Notes: a model not told the origin generated them from the letters alone. A stretch of DNA of 16,252 nucleotides from Oscillospiraceae bacterium (GCA_029012165.1 JAQXLO010000218.1:1-16252); one strand, 5' to 3'; shown: positions 8,232 to 15,296, numbered from the stretch's first letter. Program-made: numbers and translations.

Positions 8232-8288
8232 GTGTATGTTATGCCGGATTCTTTTCCGGTGCAATCAATAACGAAAAGGATGATTTAA

Positions 8289-10124
8289 TTGGCTAAGACC
8301 GAAAAAAGCAAAGCGGAGCTTTACCGCCAGGAGCGAAAAGACCGCATCTCCAGCGCTGCAAAGAAAAATGCGAAAAAGAGCAGAAAGCATCCCGGTGCAG
8401 GCAAAATCATCGGCCGTGTGTTCGGCATCGTGCTGGCGATTGCCATCGTAGGCGGCGTGGCTTACGGCATTCTGGATTCCACAGGCACCATCGCCCGTGC
8501 CCAGACCGCCTTCAATGTCGGCGAGCACAAGATCAGTGTTGCGGAATACGGCTATATGTACTATATGCAGTACCAGAACACTGCCAATCAGGCGCAGCAG
8601 TCGGAGAGCCAGTACGGCTACAATATGTACGGCTTCGACTACAACAAGTCGCCCGAGGATCAGGAAACCACCGACAGCGACGGCAAGACCATCAAGTGGT
8701 CCGAAAAGCTCGAGGACAACACCATCGAGTATATGCAGGAATTCTACGCCATCTATGACAACGCCATGGCCGAAGGCTACACCGTAAACGACGACGAAAA
8801 AGCCGACATTGAGGAACAGCTGGACAGCATGCGTGCCACCGCCGCCGGCGACGGCTCCAGTCAGAACCAGATCTCCATGTCCCTGAACTCCTGGCTGAAG
8901 GTCTACTACGGCAAGGGTATCACGGAAAACTTCCTGCGCAATCTGATGGAAAAGGAAATGGTCGTCCAGCGCTACAGCGAGGACAAGCAGACCTCCTTTG
9001 AGGACAAGTACACCAACGAGGTGCTTGACAAGGAGTACAAAGAGGATACCACCGAGTACGATGTGGTCGATCTGCGCATCTACAGCTTTGAGCCCAAGGA
9101 GCTGACTGCCAAGGACGGCGAGAGCGAGGAAGCGCTTGCCAAGCGTCAGGACGCCGAAAACGCAAAGGCACTGGAAAAAGCCAATGCTCTGCTTGCAGAG
9201 GTCACCGACGAAGCGTCCTTCCTGAAGGCCGCCGAGCCGTACATCCACGAGAAGGAGCAGGAAGAAGCTGAAGCCTCCTCCACCGACACCGCAGTCGATG
9301 CAGAGGTCAAGACTGAAGAACCTGCCGCAGAAACCGCTGACGATGCGGCAGACACCGCAGACGAAACGGCAGACACCGCCGAAACTGCGGATGCCGCCGA
9401 GGAAGAACATAACCACGATTCCAACACAAAGGCGTATGCCACCTCCAAGTCCTCCCTGACCTCCTCCATCTCCGAGGATGCTGCCAAGTGGGCGTTCGCT
9501 GCTAAGGCCGGCGCCAAAAAAGCGTTTGCCGCCGAAAACGGCACTGCTTACGCTATGTATGTGGTCAAGGGACACTACGCCGCAGAATGTGTGGACGTCC
9601 GCCACATCCTGTTCATGACCGTGGACAGCTCCACGAGCGAGAAGCTTTCTGACGAAGAGATCGCTGAAAAGGTTGCCAAGAAGGACGAGGCCCTTGCAAA
9701 GTGGGAAGCTTCCGACAAGACGGAGGACACCTTCGCAGAGCTTGCCACCGAATACACCGAGGATACCGGCTCCTCCTCCACCGGCGGTCTGTACGAGAGA
9801 GTCAACAAGGGTCAGATGGTCGATGCCTTTGACCAGTGGATCTTTGACGACAGCCGCAAGGAGGGTGACTACGATGTCATCGAGAGCGAATACGGCTACC
9901 ACATCATGTACTATGTGGGCAACCGTGATCTGAGCTACCGTGGCACACTGCGCACCTCCCACACGCAGGAAGATTACTCCGCATGGCTGGAGGATGAACT
10001 GGCCAAGGACAGCGTGAAGGTCACCAGAAACGAAAGCGGCATGGCGCAGGGCTACTCCCGTGCCTATAAGCTGATCGACGCAACCGTTGAATCCATCAAC
10101 GCCCAGTCCAACTCCATCGGCTAA
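8289..10124 (+). CDS. Membrane-anchored parvulin-type peptidylprolyl isomerase (PrsA-like foldase)
   Basis: Predicted extracytoplasmic folding helper of 611 residues. It begins with a highly basic cytoplasmic stretch (residues 1-39) and one membrane helix (about 40-62: KIIGRVFGIVLAIAIVGGVAYGIL). There is no lipobox cysteine, so it is anchored by a helix rather than lipid-linked as classical PrsA is. A SurA/PrsA-type N-terminal chaperone region follows, then a low-complexity Ala/Asp/Glu/Thr linker (about 335-375, with AAETADDAADTADETADTAE and an HNHD cluster). The PpiC parvulin domain runs about 435-545, with VRHILF at its start, GGLYERVNKGQMVDAFDQWIF in the middle and YGYHIMYYV at the end. 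Residues about 388-433 (ISEDAAKWAFAAKAG...YAMYVVKG) look like a degenerate copy of the C-terminal half of such a domain. The TTG start is supported by AAGGA at 8276-8280. Single-gene unit with its own promoter and terminator. Confidence 0.88.
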   Translation: MAKTEKSKAELYRQERKDRISSAAKKNAKKSRKHPGAGKIIGRVFGIVLAIAIVGGVAYGILDSTGTIARAQTAFNVGEHKISVAEYGYMYYMQYQNTANQAQQSESQYGYNMYGFDYNKSPEDQETTDSDGKTIKWSEKLEDNTIEYMQEFYAIYDNAMAEGYTVNDDEKADIEEQLDSMRATAAGDGSSQNQISMSLNSWLKVYYGKGITENFLRNLMEKEMVVQRYSEDKQTSFEDKYTNEVLDKEYKEDTTEYDVVDLRIYSFEPKELTAKDGESEEALAKRQDAENAKALEKANALLAEVTDEASFLKAAEPYIHEKEQEEAEASSTDTAVDAEVKTEEPAAETADDAADTADETADTAETADAAEEEHNHDSNTKAYATSKSSLTSSISEDAAKWAFAAKAGAKKAFAAENGTAYAMYVVKGHYAAECVDVRHILFMTVDSSTSEKLSDEEIAEKVAKKDEALAKWEASDKTEDTFAELATEYTEDTGSSSTGGLYERVNKGQMVDAFDQWIFDDSRKEGDYDVIESEYGYHIMYYVGNRDLSYRGTLRTSHTQEDYSAWLEDELAKDSVKVTRNESGMAQGYSRAYKLIDATVESINAQSNSIG

Positions 10125-10143
10125 ACCGATCCACAGAAATCAC

Positions 10144-10177
10144 AGCCACCGCACAGGTTCATGCCTGTGCGGTGGCT
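10144..10177 (+). terminator. Strong intrinsic terminator after the foldase gene
   Basis: A perfect 14-bp stem, AGCCACCGCACAGG (10144-10157) with CCTGTGCGGTGGCT (10164-10177), a 6-nt loop TTCATG and a short TTT tail. It lies 20 nt after the foldase stop codon. Confidence 0.85.
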
Positions 10178-10218
10178 TTTGTATGCAAAAAAGACGCTCC
10201 TCACGGAAAATTGTGGGA

Positions 10219-10273
10219 TTTGTGTTTCGCACCGGGGAACCCTCGCCGGAGGTTCCCCGGTGCGAAGCACAAA
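10219..10273. repeat. 23-bp-stem hairpin in a convergent intergenic gap
   Basis: Two arms of 23 bp (10219-10241 and 10251-10273) pair completely apart from one T-G wobble, around a 9-nt spacer. The core is TTCGCACCGGGGAACC on the left with its reverse complement on the right. There is no T-run on either side in either direction, so it does not look like an intrinsic terminator even though it lies between convergent genes. Its size and symmetry suggest a repetitive extragenic palindrome or a small non-autonomous element; a copy count elsewhere in the genome would decide. Confidence 0.6.
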
Positions 10274-10351
10274 ATGGGGAAAGACTGATGCACGCCAAGG
10301 CTCCCTTGCAGGGGAGTCCAGACTGTTGAAAACACTTTTTCGACAAACGGA
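10274..10351. other. Intergenic DNA with two smaller hairpins
   Basis: Between the large hairpin and the adh terminator there is an imperfect stem GGCTCCC/GGGAGTCC (about 10300-10319, one bulge) and a 9-bp stem TGTTGAAAA (10324-10332) with TTTTCGACA (10337-10345, one T-G pair). Short open frames cross this stretch but have no ribosome site or recognisable product. Together with the hairpins on each side this looks like degenerate repeat DNA. Confidence 0.4.
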
Positions 10352-10381
10352 GAAGAGCACAGGCGCAAACCTGTGCTCTTC
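10352..10381 (-). terminator. Probable terminator of the iron alcohol dehydrogenase gene
   Basis: A perfect 12-bp stem, GAAGAGCACAGG (10352-10363) with CCTGTGCTCTTC (10370-10381), loop of 6 nt. It lies 20 nt beyond the stop codon on the minus strand. The sequence after the stem on that strand is only moderately T-rich (TCCGTTTGTC), so efficiency is uncertain. Confidence 0.6.
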
Positions 10382-10401
10382 GGGAAAACTTTAGAAAACT
10401 T

Positions 10402-11619
10402 TTAGAAATCCACTTCAGTGTCGTAGTAGCAGCATTTGAGAAGCTTTTCCATCTCCTCCACGCTGGGCTGACGGGGGTTGGAGCCGGTGCAGGCATCGCC
10501 GATCGCATTGACCGCAATATCATGCAGTCTGTCAAGGAACACATCCTCCGGCACAAAGCCCTGCTCCGTGGGATAGCTGTCTGCACCGTAATTTTTGATG
10601 CAGTGCGGGATATTCAGTTCGTCGCACATCTTGCGCAGTGCGGCAATCAGAAGCTGTACCTTTTCCTCGACAGTCTCGCCGCCCAGTTTCATCTCGTCTG
10701 CGATGATCGCATAGCGCTTGGCCGCCGTCTCGTCCTTGGCATTGAAAGCGATGACCTTCGGCAGGTACATGGCGTTGGCGGCGCCGTGGATGATGTGTGC
10801 GCCGTAGTCCGCAAAGGCGGCGCCGGTCTTGTGCGCCATGGAGTGGACAATGCCCAAAAGGGCGTTGGAGAAGGACATGCCGGCGAGGCACTGTGCATTG
10901 TGCATTCTGTCACGCTTGCCCATATCGCCGTTGTAGGAACCGATGAGGTCGTTCTGGATCATCTTGATCGCATAGATCGCCAGCGCATCGGTGTAGTCGC
11001 AGTTGGCGGTGGAAACGTACGCCTCCACAGCGTGGGTCATGGCGTCCATGCCCGTGTGGGCGACCAGCTTTTTGGGCATGGTCTCCGCAAGGTCGGGGTC
11101 AACGATCGCCACATCGGGCGTGATCTCAAAGTCCGCAAGCGGATATTTGATACCCTTTTGATAGTCGGTGATGACGGAGAAGGCAGTCACTTCCGTGGCG
11201 GTGCCGGAGGTGGAGGAGATGGCGCAGAAATGCGCCTTGGTGCGCAGCTTCGGCAGACCGAAGACCTTGCACATATCTTCAAAGGTGACCTCGGGATATT
11301 CGTACTTGATCCACATGGCCTTGGCCGCGTCGATGGGGGAACCGCCGCCCATCGCAATGATCCAGTCGGGTTCAAACTTGCGCATTTCCTCGGCGCCGCG
11401 CATCACGGTTTCCACCGAGGGGTCGGGTTCAATACCCTCAAACAGCTTCACTTCCATGCCGGCGTCCTGCAGGTAAGCAACAGCTTTGTCCAAAAAACCG
11501 AATCTCTTCATGGAGCCGCCGCCGACGCAGATGATCGCCTTTTTGCCTTCAAAAGTTTTCAGCGCTTCCAAGGCGCCCTTGCCGTGATACAGGTCACGGG
11601 GTAAAGTAAAACGAGCCAT
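10402..11619 (-). CDS. Iron-containing (group III) alcohol dehydrogenase
   Basis: Cytoplasmic NAD(P)-dependent oxidoreductase of 405 residues that interconverts aldehydes and primary alcohols, here probably reducing aldehydes to regenerate NAD(P)+. The N-terminal nucleotide-binding half carries IICVGGGSMKRFG and IIAMGGGSPIDAAKAMW. The metal site is in the helical C-terminal half: D192 and H196 in GMDAMTHAVEAY, H259 in HSMAH and H278 in HIIHGAANAMYLP, with H263 and H275 close by. The loop between H259 and H278 is a few residues longer than in the FucO type. The sequence resembles clostridial butanol/ethanol dehydrogenases more than 1,3-propanediol dehydrogenase, but the substrate is not fixed. 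ATG start with a strong AGGAGGA ribosome site (11627-11633). It has its own promoter, separate from the upstream GH3 gene on the same strand. With rex and adhE about 4 kb away it fits a fermentative alcohol-forming cell. Confidence 0.93.
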   Translation of the reverse strand: MARFTLPRDLYHGKGALEALKTFEGKKAIICVGGGSMKRFGFLDKAVAYLQDAGMEVKLFEGIEPDPSVETVMRGAEEMRKFEPDWIIAMGGGSPIDAAKAMWIKYEYPEVTFEDMCKVFGLPKLRTKAHFCAISSTSGTATEVTAFSVITDYQKGIKYPLADFEITPDVAIVDPDLAETMPKKLVAHTGMDAMTHAVEAYVSTANCDYTDALAIYAIKMIQNDLIGSYNGDMGKRDRMHNAQCLAGMSFSNALLGIVHSMAHKTGAAFADYGAHIIHGAANAMYLPKVIAFNAKDETAAKRYAIIADEMKLGGETVEEKVQLLIAALRKMCDELNIPHCIKNYGADSYPTEQGFVPEDVFLDRLHDIAVNAIGDACTGSNPRQPSVEEMEKLLKCCYYDTEVDF

Positions 11620-11649
11620 ATTCGAGTCCTCCTAAAAATTTATTTTCTC

Positions 11650-11661
11650 TGTTCGAGAACA
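11650..11661. promoter_or_regulatory. Palindrome at the expected adh transcription start
   Basis: TGTTCGAGAACA is a 5-bp dyad with a 2-bp centre, placed 5 bp downstream of the adh -10 box, so it spans the expected start site (near 11660, minus strand). A repressor bound here would block initiation. It is not a Rex site and not the GAAC-N4-GTTC arrangement of Gram-positive LexA. Confidence 0.45.
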
Positions 11662-11666
11662 TCTAC

Positions 11667-11695
11667 AGTATAACATTTTCCCTGCGTTTTTTCAA
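11667..11695 (-). promoter_or_regulatory. Promoter of the iron alcohol dehydrogenase gene
   Basis: Read on the minus strand: TTGAAA (11690-11695), a 17-bp spacer and TATACT (11667-11672), with TGT in front of the -10 giving an extended -10. It lies 48 nt upstream of the ATG. Confidence 0.82.
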
Positions 11696-11731
11696 TAGAG
11701 GAACTGTGTCTTGTTTGTAAAATTTTAGTGT

Positions 11732-11762
11732 GGCATGGCGCAATCGAGCGTGCGATGCTGCC
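11732..11762 (-). terminator. Weak candidate terminator of the GH3 gene
   Basis: Two short stems, GGCA/TGCC and CGCA/TGCG, separated by an internal loop, directly abut the GH3 stop codon. The T-run (TTTT inside TAAAATTTTA) comes about nine bases after the hairpin. GH3 transcripts may therefore read on into the adh gene. Confidence 0.3.
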
Positions 11763-14129
11763 TTAGTCGGCGAAGCGAAGCTCCATTTCCAGAATGCGCT
11801 TGACGCACGCCTGCAAATCACCACGGGTCAGTCTGCCGGCATCGTAAGCCGCCTGCAGATCCTCCGGGTAGCCGACGTGCATTTTCATGTCGTTGCCGGC
11901 GATGACCTCTACCACCGGGTCGTTTTTCACGCCCCAATCCGTGGTGACCATGCCCTTGAAGCCCCATTCCCCACGCAGAATACCGGTAATCAGCTCCCAG
12001 CTCTCGGAGGTGTGCTGACCGTTGATGAGGTTGTAGGATGTCATGAGCGTCCACGGGTCGGACTCCCTGACACAGATCTCAAACACACGCAGATAGATCT
12101 CACGCAGCGCACGCTCGGACAGACGGGAATCGCAGGCGAAACGATTTGCCTCCTTGTTGTTGCAGGCAAAATGCTTGATGGAGACTGCCACCTTCTGCGA
12201 CTGCACACCCCGGGTCATGGCGGCGGCACATTTGCCGGCGAGCACGGGATCTTCGGCATAGTACTCAAAATTTCGTCCGCAAAGCGGATTGCGGTGGATG
12301 TTCATGGCGGGCGCCAGCCAGATGCCGATATTGTTCTCCCGAATCTCCGCTGCTGCCGCTGCGCCGACCTGTGCGATCAGGTCGGTGTTCCATGTACACG
12401 CCAGCAGTGTGGCGCAGGGCCACGCCGTGGTGGGAATGCCCGTCTCCGGATTCAGCCGCAGACCGGCAGGACCGTCCGCTGTGGGGATGGGCGGGATCTT
12501 CAGCCGCTGCTGGCCGCCGAAACAGCCCGTATTGGCAACGCCGGTGGGCGCTTTGCCGCCGACAAAGTCCATCAGCTCCGCATCGGTAAACTGTGCCACA
12601 AAGGCATCCAGAGAAATCGTCTCGCCCACGTCGTCGAACATCACCGGCTTTTCGGGCGCCTGTGCTTCGATCTGTGCGGAATGCTCGGCTTTGTATGCAG
12701 GCTCGCCCACGGGCAGGGGTTCATAGGTGCCGTCCGCCAGCAGTCTCTTCTCCAACTTGAACGGGCGGCAATACTGGGTCAGCTGTGCAGTCACGACATT
12801 GTCGGACAGGCTGTACACAAAGGCGGTTTCCTGCACGTCCCGCACGGAGGTGCCCACAAAGAAGCGGTAGTCGCCCTTCTCCAGCACCATGGCAGACTTT
12901 TGCACCTTACCCAGATCGTCAAAGGACGCCATCTCGGACACGGGGAAGCTCAGGGCAATGGTCTCCTTTTCGCCGGGCGCCAAAAGCTTCGTCTTGCGGA
13001 ATGCCGCCAGCTCCATGGCAGGTTTGCCGAGAACGCCCTGCGGGGCACTGTAGTACAGCTGCACGACCTCCTTGCCGGGGACATCGCCGGTGTTGGTCAC
13101 GGTGACAATACAGGCGATCTGTCCGTCCGCTTCGCCGCAGAGCACACCGCTCAGGGAAAAACTCGTATAGGAAAGTCCGAAACCGAAGGGATAGCGGACA
13201 TATTTTTTCATGCCGGGGATGGTTTCAAAATAGCGGTAGCCGACGTAGATGTCATCGCTGTAGTCGAGGTATTCAAAACAGCGGTTGAACTCCTCCACGC
13301 TGGGGTAGCAGTCATAAGTGGTGGTGATGGTGTCCGCCAGCTTCGCCGAGGGGTTCACATCGCCCATGATCACATCCGCCAGCGCAAGACCGCCCTCCAT
13401 GCCGCCCTGCCAGGCGAACAGCACCGCCTGCACCCTGTCGTTCTGCGCAAAATATTCGCAGTCCACCGGTGCGCCGGAGTTGATGACCACGACCACCTTG
13501 GCAAAGTTTGCACACACGCTGTCCAGCAGTGTCTTTTCCGTATCGGACAGGTAGTAGTCCCCGCCGATGGGACGGCGATCCACGCCCTCCGCAGAGAAGC
13601 GGCTGAGGGTGACGATGGCGGTGTCCGCTTCCTTGGCGGCAGACACGATCAACTCCTCAGGCACGGCAGGCTCTTTGACGTGCATACTGGCAAAGGTGTC
13701 GTAGGTCATGTCGTCCCGCTTCTGGCAGAACTCCATGTTGTTGACGATGCTCCATGTCGCATCGATCTGCGCCGGCGTGGGAATGTGGACACTTTCCCGC
13801 TTTACATAGTCCTGATAAAACTCCACCAGCGGCTTGTAGATGGTCACATCCTTGTGCGCAAAGCCCTCGTAGATACCGTGGATATAGGGCGTGTGCACGT
13901 CACCGCTGCCGCCGCCGCCCTTGATGTATTCGATGGTCGCCTTGCCGAACAGAGCGATCCTTGCCCCCTTCTGCAAAGGCAGCGCTCGGTTCAGGTTTTT
14001 CAAAAGCACTGTGCCCTCTGCGGCGGCCGCACGGGAAAGCCGGGCGTGTGCAGGCGACGCCGTGACACACCGACCGTCCTTGCCCAAGGGCTTGCAGGGC
14101 TGGAAACGAAATCTTGCGTATTTGTCCAT
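11763..14129 (-). CDS. Family 3 glycoside hydrolase with permuted domains (beta-glucosidase type)
   Basis: Retaining beta-glycosidase of 788 residues without signal peptide, so probably cytoplasmic and acting on imported oligosaccharides. The domain order is reversed compared with standard GH3 enzymes. The sandwich domain comes first (about 25-290: AAAAEGTVLLKN; SAEGVDRRPIGGDYYLSDTE; WQGGMEGGLALADVIMG). A fibronectin-III-like domain is next (about 300-400: GKEVVQLYYSAPQG). The barrel domain is last (about 500-788: TADGPAGLRLNPETG; KHFACNNKEANR with K652 and H653; VTTDWGV). D731 in TTDWG is the expected nucleophile and E181 in SAEGVDR the likely acid/base. This order is known from Butyrivibrio and Ruminococcus albus beta-glucosidases, so the gene is intact rather than rearranged. 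Beta-glucosidase is the best guess; beta-xylosidase or arabinosidase activity is possible. ATG start with GGAGAG upstream; divergent from a LysR-type regulator. Confidence 0.93.
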   Translation of the reverse strand: MDKYARFRFQPCKPLGKDGRCVTASPAHARLSRAAAAEGTVLLKNLNRALPLQKGARIALFGKATIEYIKGGGGSGDVHTPYIHGIYEGFAHKDVTIYKPLVEFYQDYVKRESVHIPTPAQIDATWSIVNNMEFCQKRDDMTYDTFASMHVKEPAVPEELIVSAAKEADTAIVTLSRFSAEGVDRRPIGGDYYLSDTEKTLLDSVCANFAKVVVVINSGAPVDCEYFAQNDRVQAVLFAWQGGMEGGLALADVIMGDVNPSAKLADTITTTYDCYPSVEEFNRCFEYLDYSDDIYVGYRYFETIPGMKKYVRYPFGFGLSYTSFSLSGVLCGEADGQIACIVTVTNTGDVPGKEVVQLYYSAPQGVLGKPAMELAAFRKTKLLAPGEKETIALSFPVSEMASFDDLGKVQKSAMVLEKGDYRFFVGTSVRDVQETAFVYSLSDNVVTAQLTQYCRPFKLEKRLLADGTYEPLPVGEPAYKAEHSAQIEAQAPEKPVMFDDVGETISLDAFVAQFTDAELMDFVGGKAPTGVANTGCFGGQQRLKIPPIPTADGPAGLRLNPETGIPTTAWPCATLLACTWNTDLIAQVGAAAAAEIRENNIGIWLAPAMNIHRNPLCGRNFEYYAEDPVLAGKCAAAMTRGVQSQKVAVSIKHFACNNKEANRFACDSRLSERALREIYLRVFEICVRESDPWTLMTSYNLINGQHTSESWELITGILRGEWGFKGMVTTDWGVKNDPVVEVIAGNDMKMHVGYPEDLQAAYDAGRLTRGDLQACVKRILEMELRFAD

Positions 14130-14162
14130 AATATCTCTCCGTTCTGTTTAACAATGTATAGA

Positions 14163-14196
14163 TGCGCAGCACCGTCTGTCGAAAGCATGCTGCGCA
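14163..14196. promoter_or_regulatory. Inverted repeat in the GH3 leader
   Basis: TGCGCAGCA (14163-14171) and TGCTGCGCA (14188-14196) form a perfect 9-bp dyad with a 16-nt spacer. It lies entirely between the expected GH3 transcription start (near 14208, minus strand) and the ribosome site, so it would form a stem in the leader RNA or serve as a downstream operator. Confidence 0.5.
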
Positions 14197-14214
14197 CTGC
14201 TTTTCAACAGGGAA

Positions 14215-14243
14215 AGTATAGCACAGTTTTTGCGACATTGCAA
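14215..14243 (-). promoter_or_regulatory. Promoter of the GH3 gene
   Basis: Read on the minus strand: TTGCAA (14238-14243), a 17-bp spacer and TATACT (14215-14220), with TGC in front giving an extended -10. It leaves a leader of about 80 nt before the ATG at 14129. Confidence 0.8.
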
Positions 14244-14259
14244 CCGATTCCCACAGTTG
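14241..14259. promoter_or_regulatory. Possible LysR-type operator between divergent promoters
   Basis: CAAC (14241-14244) and GTTG (14256-14259) are an inverted pair separated by exactly 11 bp, the spacing of many LysR half-sites. The dyad touches the GH3 -35 box and ends 5 bp before the regulator's -35 box. Four-base arms are weak evidence on their own. Confidence 0.25.
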
Positions 14260-14264
14260 TGCCC

Positions 14265-14293
14265 TTGTAATCCCGCCGGTTTTGTGGTATGAT
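14265..14293 (+). promoter_or_regulatory. Promoter of the LysR-type regulator gene
   Basis: TTGTAA (14265-14270), a 17-bp spacer and TATGAT (14288-14293), with TGG in front giving an extended -10. Transcription would begin near 14300, just ahead of the ribosome site, so translation from the earlier TTG at 14282 is excluded if this promoter is the one used. Confidence 0.75.
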
Positions 14294-14302
14294 TCTGGCA
14301 TC

Positions 14303-14309
14303 GAGGTGA
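14303..14309 (+). promoter_or_regulatory. Ribosome site that fixes the LysR start
   Basis: GAGGTGA, five bases before the TTG at 14315-14317. No comparable site precedes the upstream TTG (14282) or the in-frame ATG at 14330. Confidence 0.75.
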
Positions 14310-14314
14310 CTGTT

Positions 14315-15235
14315 TTGAATATTCTGCACATGAAATACGCCGTGGAGGTCGCAAAGGCCGGCTCCATCAACAAAGCATCGGAGGCGCTGCTGATCGCCCA
14401 GCCCAACCTGAGCCGCTCCATCAAGGAACTGGAGGCGGATCTGGGGATCACCATCTTTGACCGCACCGCCAAGGGGATGGCGCTCACCCCCGAGGGGGAA
14501 GAATTCATCGGCTACTCCAAAGCCATCCTGCGCCAGATCGACAATGTGGAAAAGCTGTACAAAAGCGGCATTCCCATCAAACAGCGCTTTTCCGTTTCCG
14601 CACCCCGAGCAACCTACATTTCCGAGGCGTTCGCCCAGTTTTCCAAGAGCCTCGGCGCCGACTCTGCCGAGCTGTTCTACAAGGAGACCAATTCCTCCCG
14701 CACCATCAAAAACGTCCTGTCCGGCGAGTACAAGCTGGGCATCGTCCGCTATGCGGAGAGCTACGACAAATACTTCAAGTCCATGTTTGATGAAAAGGGT
14801 CTGCACTACGAAATGGTGTCGTCGTTCCGCTACGTCCTGCTCATGCACCAAGACAGCCCGCTGACCGATTTGCCCGAGATCCGCTATGCCGACCTGACAA
14901 GGCAGATCGAGATCGCCCACGCCGACCCCTACGTCCCCTCCCTCTCCGCCGCACAGGTCAAAAAGGAGGAGCTGTCCGACGACATCAGCCGCCGCATCTT
15001 CGTCTTTGAACGTGCCAGCCAGTTTGATCTGCTGAGCGAAAATCCGCAGACCTTTATGTGGGTATCCCCCGTGCCGGACAAGATCCTGCAGCGCTACGGA
15101 CTTGTCCAGCGCACCTGTCAGGACATCCAAAAAAGCTGCAAGGATGTGCTGATCTACAAAAAGGACTACAGTCTCACCCAGATGGACAGCGACTTCATCA
15201 CCGCCCTGTGCAATGCCAAGCGTAAATACCTATAA
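14315..15235 (+). CDS. LysR-family transcriptional regulator
   Basis: DNA-binding regulator of 306 residues if translation starts at TTG 14315, the usual length for the family. The N-terminal winged helix-turn-helix is clear: MKYAVEVAKAGSINKASEAL, then QPNLSRSIKELEADLGITIF and DRTAKGMALTPEGEEF, followed by the linker helix (YSKAILRQIDNVEKLY). Residues from about 90 form the effector-binding periplasmic-binding-protein-like domain, which is poorly conserved and gives no ligand. It is divergent from the GH3 gene, with the two -35 boxes only 21 bp apart, the classic layout for a LysR protein that controls its neighbour and itself. The natural inference is that it activates the glycosidase gene in response to a sugar or related metabolite, but sugar ligands are less common in this family than aromatic or amino acids. 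An ATG five codons downstream is a less likely start. Confidence 0.92.
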   Translation: MNILHMKYAVEVAKAGSINKASEALLIAQPNLSRSIKELEADLGITIFDRTAKGMALTPEGEEFIGYSKAILRQIDNVEKLYKSGIPIKQRFSVSAPRATYISEAFAQFSKSLGADSAELFYKETNSSRTIKNVLSGEYKLGIVRYAESYDKYFKSMFDEKGLHYEMVSSFRYVLLMHQDSPLTDLPEIRYADLTRQIEIAHADPYVPSLSAAQVKKEELSDDISRRIFVFERASQFDLLSENPQTFMWVSPVPDKILQRYGLVQRTCQDIQKSCKDVLIYKKDYSLTQMDSDFITALCNAKRKYL

Positions 15236-15249
15236 TTCACAGCTAATTC

Positions 15250-15281
15250 ACAGCCGCTTTTTCCATACAAAGGGCGGCTGT
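15250..15281 (+). terminator. Intrinsic terminator after the LysR gene
   Basis: ACAGCCGCTTTTT (15250-15262) pairs with AAAGGGCGGCTGT (15269-15281), 13 bp with two G-T pairs, loop CCATAC, followed by a T-rich tail CTTCTTTTC. It starts 14 nt after the stop codon. Confidence 0.82.
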
Positions 15282-15296
15282 CTTCTTTTCCGTGTG

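Noticed and set aside
9301..9405. Ala/Asp/Thr-coding repeats in the foldase gene as a DNA repeat or CRISPR-like array
   Set aside because: Units are irregular, in frame and without unique spacers; this is a low-complexity protein linker.
8265..9962. Long minus-strand open frame opposite the foldase gene
   Set aside because: Its Gly/Val/Leu-rich translation mirrors the codon bias of the real gene, with no domain or ribosome site.
10087..10394. Short open frames in the gap between the foldase and adh genes
   Set aside because: They run through terminators and hairpin arms; the similar peptides on both strands arise because the DNA is palindromic.
11711..11728. TTGTTTGTAAAATTTTAG as a Rex operator near the adh gene
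   Set aside because: The left half is acceptable but the right half disagrees with TTAACAA at most positions, and it lies upstream of the adh promoter rather than over it.
11730..14270. Very long plus-strand open frame (over 840 codons) opposite the GH3 gene
   Set aside because: It is the antisense shadow of the GH3 reading frame in GC-rich DNA. Its translation is low in recognisable motifs, it has no ribosome site, and the minus strand encodes a clear enzyme.
14282..14314. TTG start giving a longer LysR protein
   Set aside because: It falls in the promoter spacer ahead of the -10 box; GAGGTGA with TTG 14315 fits both the promoter and the family.
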